Source: Grammothele lineata (lineage: Eukaryota; Basidiomycota; Agaricomycetes; Polyporales; Polyporaceae). From it: a DNA stretch of 64,000 nucleotides. The stretch lies in the NCBI GenBank assembly GCA_002150815.3, contig NDFF03000128.1, forward strand, positions 1-64,000, written 5' to 3'. This document shows positions 57,095 to 64,000 of this stretch, one piece after another (positions within the stretch are counted from its first letter, which is position 1; the number at the start of each line of letters is the position of its first letter). The position numbers and the translations under genes were made by a program. The notes beneath the pieces were generated by a model. That model made no database searches. It was not told the DNA's origin and worked only from the letters and a program-made list of their open reading frames with translations.

Positions 57095-60000
57095 ATGGCC
57101 ACTGGCCCAAAGAAGCCGTCTGGGTACTCCAGAAGTACGCAAATTAATCATGTATTTTGATTGTACTTGCTCATTTTTTTTCTAGGGAGTGACGCGTCCA
57201 CAATCGTACCCTTAGGCATGAAACCTTGCAATCTTGTCTGTTGCTTGCACTGACCACCTATGAAGAGCTGGACTCAGACTCAGATTTCAACCCTGGCTCC
57301 TACGAACCATCACCTAAGAAGCGCAGTAGAAAATCTAGCGCATCTATCAAAGTGTCCGAATCGCCTCGCAAGCGACGGCGTAAGAATGCTGCTGAAGACT
57401 TGGACGTTTCTACCTCTCATTCCCGCCGACGCAGTAAGCACCGTACTCTTGTCCTATCACAGAGGTCCCTAATGAACGAGTAGCTCGAGACGAAGGAAGT
57501 GATACGAGGGAACCAGTGCCGTTGCAGCGAAATCTCCTGACTGATTTCTTCAGTGAGACCTAAAACATTGCCGGTACTAGAGCCGCAGCTCTGACTCAAA
57601 TCCTACCTCAGGTAACCTCGGAATCCTTCCAGCGGAAAAGAGTGACACAGAAGCAGATGACGAAGAAGATGGAGATGACGGCGAAGAAGAAGGTCACGAA
57701 TCGGATGACGACAGACCAAGGCCGTCCGCCGCAAGTCTCTTTGCTGTTCCTCCAAAACCTCCTGCTCCACCGAAGGCTACCACGTCTGACGAAGATTCCG
57801 TTACTGGCAAGTTTCGATAAACCTTATAGTGATTATCCTATAACCATTGTTATAGAGTTCGAGTCGGAAGAGATCTCTGAGGGAGGTACCTATCGAATCA
57901 AGCGACCTGCGTTCACAAGACCCTCTGGCGGTAAACCCTCGCCGGCAAAGAAGCCACGCATTACCGCCCCAGGGGAGTCCGACACGGAACCAGAGTCTGA
58001 GCCTTCCGACTGGCTGAACACGTGTGCTCCATGTCGTGTTGGCACACCATCACAATCAGGTAAACATGACCTTGAGATTCCCGAGTTCCATAAACTGAGA
58101 AACTATATCTTAGGTCGAATACGAAAGCCGACTGGAAGTACTAGAAATGTGGATGCGGACGAATCTGAATCTGACACAGAACCGGAGCTCGAGGACCCCG
58201 AAGACGAAGAGGTCGGTCGCCCCGGCTCTTTAGGTGAACAAAATTGACGTCACAACTAAACACAGTTTTTGCAACTTAAACCTCTGTTCCCTCTCAAAGA
58301 GGATCAATCCAAGCTCGGTCCGCTTGTACTGGATGGGAGACATCGCGTTCCGGAACGTATTAACACATTCCTACGCGAGTATCAGCGTGATGGTATCAAG
58401 TTCTTCTGGAAACGTTACCAGGAGGGAAGGGGTGGGCTGCTGGGAGACGATATGGGGCTGGTACGTTCGATCTTGCCTTCACCCTTTCAATTATATTAAC
58501 TTCCCTCGTAGGGGAAAACTATCCAAGTCATTGCCTTCCTAAGCGCCATCATGCAGAAGCAAGGCACCGTATACGATCTCTCTCGACGCCGCCAGCACGT
58601 CTCCTCCCTGCAAGACAAGGAGGACTGGAAGAAGCGACGAACTCTTCCGCCCGCTAATGCAACTTGGCCTACTTGCCTCATAATCGCGCCAAGTAGCGTT
58701 GTTCCAAATTGGGAGCGGGAGTTCGAGACGGTAAGCGTATCTCGTTTTCTTCGCGTGCTGTGTGACTTGTGTGCTAAATTGTGACATTAGTGGGGTTACT
58801 TCGAGGTTGGGATATATACCGGTCCTCCATCGTCTCGTGCGGAAGTCTTGAACGACTTCAAGTTGGGACGTCTCGATGTCTGTAAGTGCTTATGTTGTCT
58901 ATATGCGCTGTATAATCCTGACTGCGGACAGTGATCACATCTTTCGACGTTGCTCGCATGGACATCGATCTGATCGACGAACTTCCTTGGTCCACTATCT
59001 TCATCGACGAGGTACATCGCGTGAAGAACCCGAAGTCTAAGCTCGCAGAAGCGTTCGGCAGGTTCAGGTGCTCGTGTAGATTCGGACTGAGCGGCACAGG
59101 TATATGTCCACGCATCCTATATTCATCACTTCTCCAATGCTGAAATCCATGCATATAGTCATTCAGAACGGCTACGAGGAGCTCTGGACGGTTCTAAACT
59201 GGACGAATCCGGGTGCCGTAGGGACGCGCAAGCAATGGAAGAGCTACGTCGAGGAACCGCTCCGCATCGGACAGAGCAGGTCAGCGACGGACGACCAGCA
59301 TGTCAGAGCTGCGGTGAGTGTGCCCATCTTTCATATTGTGTATACTAGCTGACGTGGTAGCTCTCTCCCAGCTCGTTGCGAAAGTGCTCACCGAGAAGCT
59401 TCTTCCGGAACTGTTCTTGAGAAGGTCGGGCTAGATCCGTTACCTGATAGTACGATCGAACTGATGTTCGCCCTAGAACGAAGGCAATCATCCAGGATCA
59501 GCTTCCTCAGAAGACAGATCAGGTTGTCTTCTGCCCATTAACTCAAAGACAACTTGACGTCTACAAACGGATCATCAGTCTCGAAGCCGTCGCGAATCTC
59601 GTCTCCAAAGACCGTGCATGCAAATGCGGCTCAAAGAAAGCGTAAAGCAGAATATCCATCGTCCCATCTCTGTCGCTGATGTAGATGTTTCAGGCAGAAG
59701 AAATGTTGCCATCCGGTACAGCAGGGCGACCTGTTTAAGTACATGTCGACCCTGATCAAGATCTCCAATCACCTTGCGCTGATTCTTCCTTGTAAGCCCG
59801 CGTCATACGCTATACGTATCCGACATCTCACTCCACCCTCCATCTAGCGCCCACCGATACGATTGAGCAGGTGATTCTCATTCTACCTCGCATATCGATA
59901 TCAGCTAACATGAGTATGTACAGACCGCCCGCAATCGAGAGCTTTCCCGGCTAGCTTTTCCCGAGAACGACATACCCAAATACGGACCTTCAATGTTGCG

Positions 60001-61796
60001 TCCTGAGTTCTGCGGGAAATGGCAGGTGCTCGAGACTCTCTTGAAGGAGTGGAAGCACGACAAGTCCAACAAAGTTCTCATCTTCACCAAGTCGGTCAAG
60101 TTGCTCGACATGTTGACGTTCCACCTTGAGGCGAAGTGTACGCGTGCCCACTAGATATGTGATACATCAGACCGACTGACGTACAATTGAATTTCAGCGT
60201 ATGGCTTCGTGAAGCTCGATGGGTCGACGAAACAGTCCGATCGTAAGTAGCTCATAGCCAGCCCATGAAGGAGAGCGACTGACATTGCCTGTCCAGGAAT
60301 GCCTATGATCGACCAATTCCAACAGGATCCAGACATTTTCATCTTCCTGATCTCTACCATGGCTGGCGGTACCGGCCTCAATCTCACGGCGGCGAACAAG
60401 GTCGTCATATTCGGTTAGCATGGCTCTCCCTACGCCTTAGGAACTCAATCTCATGACAATTGTGCAGATCCGAATTGGAGTACGTCAAGACGTATCTTTC
60501 TCCCGCCGTTGCAAATTTCCTAACGTGTTTGACAGATCCTGCTCACGATCTCCAGGCTATGGACCGTGCATACCGTTTCGGCCAGATGCGCGACGTTTCC
60601 GTGTACCGTCTGCTTGGCGCGGGCTCTATAGAGGAGCTCATCTACGCGCGACAGGTGTACAAGCAGCAACAGATGCAGGTGGGATATAACGCGAGCCTCC
60701 AGACGCGGTATGTACTTACCAGCATCTCCAATCTTCATACGTGACTCAATATACAAATCAGATACTTTGAAGGTGTGCAGGGCGACAAGAGCAAACAGGG
60801 AGAGCTCTTCGGTATCAAAAATATCTTCCGGCTGCACGAGCACACGCTCGCTACGAAGATGGCGGTGCGTTCCCGTCTCGCCCTCCCCACCATGTCTCAC
60901 GATTTCTGAGGTTGATACAGATTGAATCCGCGAACGTAAGTGACCTCGACTGGGCATTTGCCTACATGGGCAGCGGAAGTAGTGGCGCCAAACGTTCGAA
61001 AACGAAGACATCGGGTGCGCAGTGGGTGTATGAGGAAGAAGCTAAGGGTGGACAGGAATACGTGAGCTGGACTTGTCCCTAGGAAATCTGCTAAGCCGCT
61101 GAGTCTCGACTCCAGGGCGACCTTCGAGGCCTAGGCGCACTGCTCTTCGATGATGGTCGGTCGAACCCTTGTTCCTCTCCCTGGATTCTAGACTGACATG
61201 CTTACTCTTACAGCCGCGCCTGAGGTGACAGGCGATCAGAACGACATCGAGAAGACACTCAGTCGACTTGGAGTGCAGTACACGCACCGGAACGACGACC
61301 TCATTGCGGAGAGTAAGATAGAAGGCCAGCGGATGAAGAAACTCATGGAGGTTCGTTTCCCATGTCTCATCCTCCGCTACGAGGGAACTAACTTTCGTCC
61401 AATAGGAAAAGAAGAAAGCCGCCAAGAGGGCGAAGCAGATACAGACGACGGGCAAACCGGCGCCGGTCTGGCCCCCAGTCCGGAAGCACCATAAACGCGT
61501 TTCCCCGCATGAGAAGTGCGTTTTGTTTCTTCCGCGCGAGAAGGATGTGGTTTTGACATCTGAGGGTCCAGGCTGCAAGTGCGTCAAAGGGCACTGATCG
61601 GGATGGGCCTTCTAGAGAGACCGGAGGATATACCGAAGTTCGCTCAGGAGTTGTAAGTGGTCTAGTCCCTCGTCTACGCAGTTTTGAGAAGCTAACGGCA
61701 TGGGTGGTGTACTATGGCAGTGCCCAGAAGAGCCTGGACGAGCAGAACCAGCTCCTCCGAAAGCTGGATGACTATGCTCAAGCTCACTTTAGTTGA
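57095..61796 (+). CDS. SNF2-family helicase, ERCC6L2 type
   Basis: Nuclear DNA-dependent ATPase of the SNF2 family; the ERCC6L2 branch works in DNA break repair and transcription-linked genome stability. It starts [13 protein letters not shown], followed by acidic and basic low-complexity segments over many small exons. The ATPase begins around [32 protein letters not shown] (Walker A, split by an intron), [35 protein letters not shown] (DEVH box), [27 protein letters not shown]. The ERCC6L2-type Cys cluster [16 protein letters not shown] follows, then lobe 2 ([65 protein letters not shown]). The tail has [19 protein letters not shown] and [20 protein letters not shown], also ERCC6L2-like. 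One intron is GC-AG (57807-57855). Exact joins near 58,210-58,260 and 61,518-61,580 are uncertain. Confidence 0.92.
57807..57855 (+). other. GC-AG intron in the SNF2 gene
   Basis: The exon ends GTTACTG, the intron begins GCAAGT and ends TTATAG after 49 nt. Joining gives a Glu codon and continues [15 protein letters not shown] without a stop. No GT donor nearby fits both consensus and phase as well. Confidence 0.7.
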
Positions 61797-63660
61797 GCGT
61801 CAGCAGTCCGACTCTGTCATGTTTGCATCAGCTGCCGTCTAGACTCAAAGGCCGCCCGGGACCCAATACCTGCGTTGAAGCTGCTTTTACATAATAACTA
61901 CTGTTACTTGATTTGCTATCTGTTGTATTCCATTGCTGCTTTGTAATGCTGCTGTATCACGAACTGCAGAGTCAATTCTCCCCCGTATGACAGTCTTTTC
62001 CTCTTCAGATCTTCTCTACCTGGTGAGCTCCCTTCGAAGCCCGACCTGAGGTCACCTCGGAGTACCACGCTGTCGGCCGACTCGGTCCGTTTGGTGGTAG
62101 CCAATGGGAATGAGAGGCTCTTCCACGTGGTCTACCAAACTCTCATATGTGTCCTGCCCTGAGGTTCCCACGGTTGATCGATGTACACCGCGCACACGTA
62201 GACGTATGGCTTCCTTTCGTGTGGCGACCCGGCCATTCTTTTCCCCATGTTGCTCACGACCGCCCTCATCCATGCGGTTGTTTGAGTGTCAGGCCGCGTC
62301 AAGATCAATTGGACGTCTCAGCACCCTTATGTTCTCTTCTCTCGGTCTCGGACGTCGCGAAGAGGACGGGACGGTGGTTCTGTACACAAAATACCTGATA
62401 GCCATCGATTTGTCCAATGCAATACGGTTTTTTTAAATTATACGCTCTTATGCTCCATCGTCGACTCTCGATAATTTGCGAATCGTTTCAAGACCGATTT
62501 AGCGCTCTAAGTGCATTTTGGTGTGTCCCGTATCTGTTTTCTCTTTGTGATGTTAATCATTGCTGCCTGCCATACCGGCATAGGAGCACACACGACGATA
62601 AATTCGTTTGGACAACACTCCATTCCCAGCGTTCGAGGTGGCTGGGTGGGAGAGTAATTCGGTAGTGTCAAAAAGGCCCGTCGAACCGGATGTCACGTTC
62701 TAGACCTAGCTTCAAGGAAAGGTAAGTGCTGTTCATTGGTCCACCGGAACGACACTGACGATTTGCTAGTCACTTCGAGTCCCGGGCTCTATACTTTCCA
62801 AAGTTTCTCTCCAATGGCATCGCTCTGGGGTAGTAAGTTTTACCCAATATACGTGAGTGATAGTGTCTTGTAGCATACGCAATTGGCAGGGCGTCTGACG
62901 CATACTCTCCTGGGAGTGGATTGGCTGGGGCGGCATACTCAGGCGGGCGATTTTGACGAAGACGAAGACGACCTGTCTTCCCCTGCAGGCTTTCTTCAAC
63001 GGTAGAAGGACCCGACGTCAAAAAGAAACCGTGTGAGCAACTGCAACGCACCGATACCTCACGATTTATTCAGCGTCCATATGGATCTGGTAATCCCATG
63101 GTCAGGTATTGTTTCTCTCCCACGCAGACCGGTGCGTAACCACAGAACATTCTAACGACACTCCTGCGTAGAACCCCGATACAATCTATATAACTGCGGA
63201 CTACGGTCCCTGCAATTACCGTCACCGCCTCAGCTCACATTGTCGTGGCTGGCCTGCCTGAGGCTGCGACAGCGAAGAATTAACGCGCATATTGCCGAAT
63301 GATCTGTGGTGATCATGCTTCCACAATAACGGATGCGAGGTGTGTAGTGAATAGTTGGGATGAGCGGTGGTTAGACGCCCCTTGGTTCCCGGTCGGCGAC
63401 GCCGGACGTCCCGGCTCGGGCTATCAAAATATAGGGCGCGTTCGTGAATTATTCCAGCTGCTGCCGCATGCATTCTCAGATGCTCACCCACGATCACTTC
63501 AACAACTAACGCACTTGTCTATCGTGCAGAAACCTTTCGATATTCGTAAAGAACATACGCAATAGCACCATGGATTTTTAGGCGCAGAAACGCTCCTGTT
63601 ATTGGGTCACGCTAGTCACAGCCGAGGGGGCTATACGCGACTTCCGGAACGGCTAGCCAG
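61797..63660. other. 1.9 kb without a supported gene
   Basis: 3' side of the SNF2 gene and upstream region of the terminal gene. Open frames at 62104-62436 and 62766-63051 lack splice partners and recognisable sequence. Poly-T near 62,430 is the only low-complexity feature noted. Confidence 0.45.
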
Positions 63661-63723
63661 CTCCTTAAAAGCCTGCCGGCGGACGCACGAGTCAGCTATC
63701 CTCTTCACCCCCAAACGCACTTT

Positions 63724-64000
63724 ATGGCGCCAACGATTTGTCCCAGCCAGCCATCCACGGCTAGCAATGCCTCCGTGTCCGGATATGCAGTCCGAGCACC
63801 CTCCACACCCACCATCGCAGTGGCGATTGTCTTCGGAGGTCAGTACGCCCGATTTCCCTCCATCTCCACCTTCCGCCTCTGCCTCGCCACGGCTTATTGA
63901 CTATGCGCTCTCATCAGTGATCATGCTTGTGATGCTCCCCCTCCTGCTCAGATACAACGGTTATTTCCAACGCGCTCATTTCCCACAAAACGGTCCCGGA
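63724..64000 (+). CDS. N-terminus of an unrecognised membrane protein (runs off the window)
   Basis: ATG at 63724 opens exon 1 (63724-63838), MAPTICPSQPSTASNASVSG and onward. A 79-nt intron GTCAGT...TCAG follows, and exon 2 begins at 63918 in matching phase. Joined, the frame has a Ser/Thr/Pro-rich N-terminus of about 30 residues and then one strong membrane segment, IAVAIVFGVIMLVMLPLLL, ending in Arg-Tyr. It remains open to the last base. A TTAAAA word 60 bp upstream may serve as TATA element. The remainder, and thus the family, lies beyond the window. Confidence 0.6.

Overview
The window looks like chromosomal DNA of an Agaricomycete (mushroom-forming basidiomycete, Polyporales-like). The evidence is many short introns (mostly 50-75 nt, GTRNGT...YAG), high GC, housekeeping genes in fungal form, TATA boxes 45-170 bp before start codons, and a cluster of hAT, Helitron and Tc1/mariner-like remnants. 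I cannot name the species. No CRISPR array, rRNA or convincing tRNA was seen.

Left part (1-13,050): a decayed transposon district. It holds a small unrecognised gene with a TATA box (1039-1889, -), a hAT transposase cut off before its C-terminal dimerisation region (3589 to about 6140, +), and an AT-richer spacer with a diverged direct repeat. Next come an apparently intact three-exon gene of unknown function (7111-7735, -) just downstream of a dead Helitron Rep/helicase (8043-11545, -), and a DDE transposase with an Asn at the second catalytic position (11763-12953, +). The Helitron carries four in-frame stops, each explicable by one C-to-T or G-to-A change, plus two frameshifts.

13.1-27.2 kb: an unrecognised gene with a proline-rich start and acidic end (-), divergent from an Hsp70/HSPA12-like ATPase gene (15516-19443, +). 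A 5.2-kb GC-rich stretch without a supportable gene follows, then D-arabinono-1,4-lactone oxidase (24842-27207, +), the last step of erythroascorbate synthesis.

27.2-44 kb: 5 kb without a supported gene, then three conserved housekeeping genes, all on the minus strand: a UBC7/UBE2G2-type ubiquitin-conjugating enzyme, the second-largest subunit of RNA polymerase III (with a 7-nt exon), and argininosuccinate synthase (with TGACTC motifs upstream).

44-64 kb: a doubtful broken gene near 44.6 kb, a protein kinase with a C-terminal C1-type zinc finger (-), an APC-family amino-acid/GABA permease (-), an HSP20 gene with a perfect three-unit heat-shock element next to its TATA box (+), a METTL14/Kar4-type MT-A70 protein with a Met/Gly-rich tail (-), and, from a shared 226-bp divergent promoter, an ERCC6L2-type SNF2 helicase with a GC-AG intron (+). 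A membrane-protein gene begins at 63,724 and runs off the window. The genes do not form a pathway cluster. I found no clear novel system. The most checkable oddities are the RNA polymerase III microexon, the transition-only stops in the Helitron, the intact gene beside that Helitron, and the DPPF motif in the METTL14-type protein.
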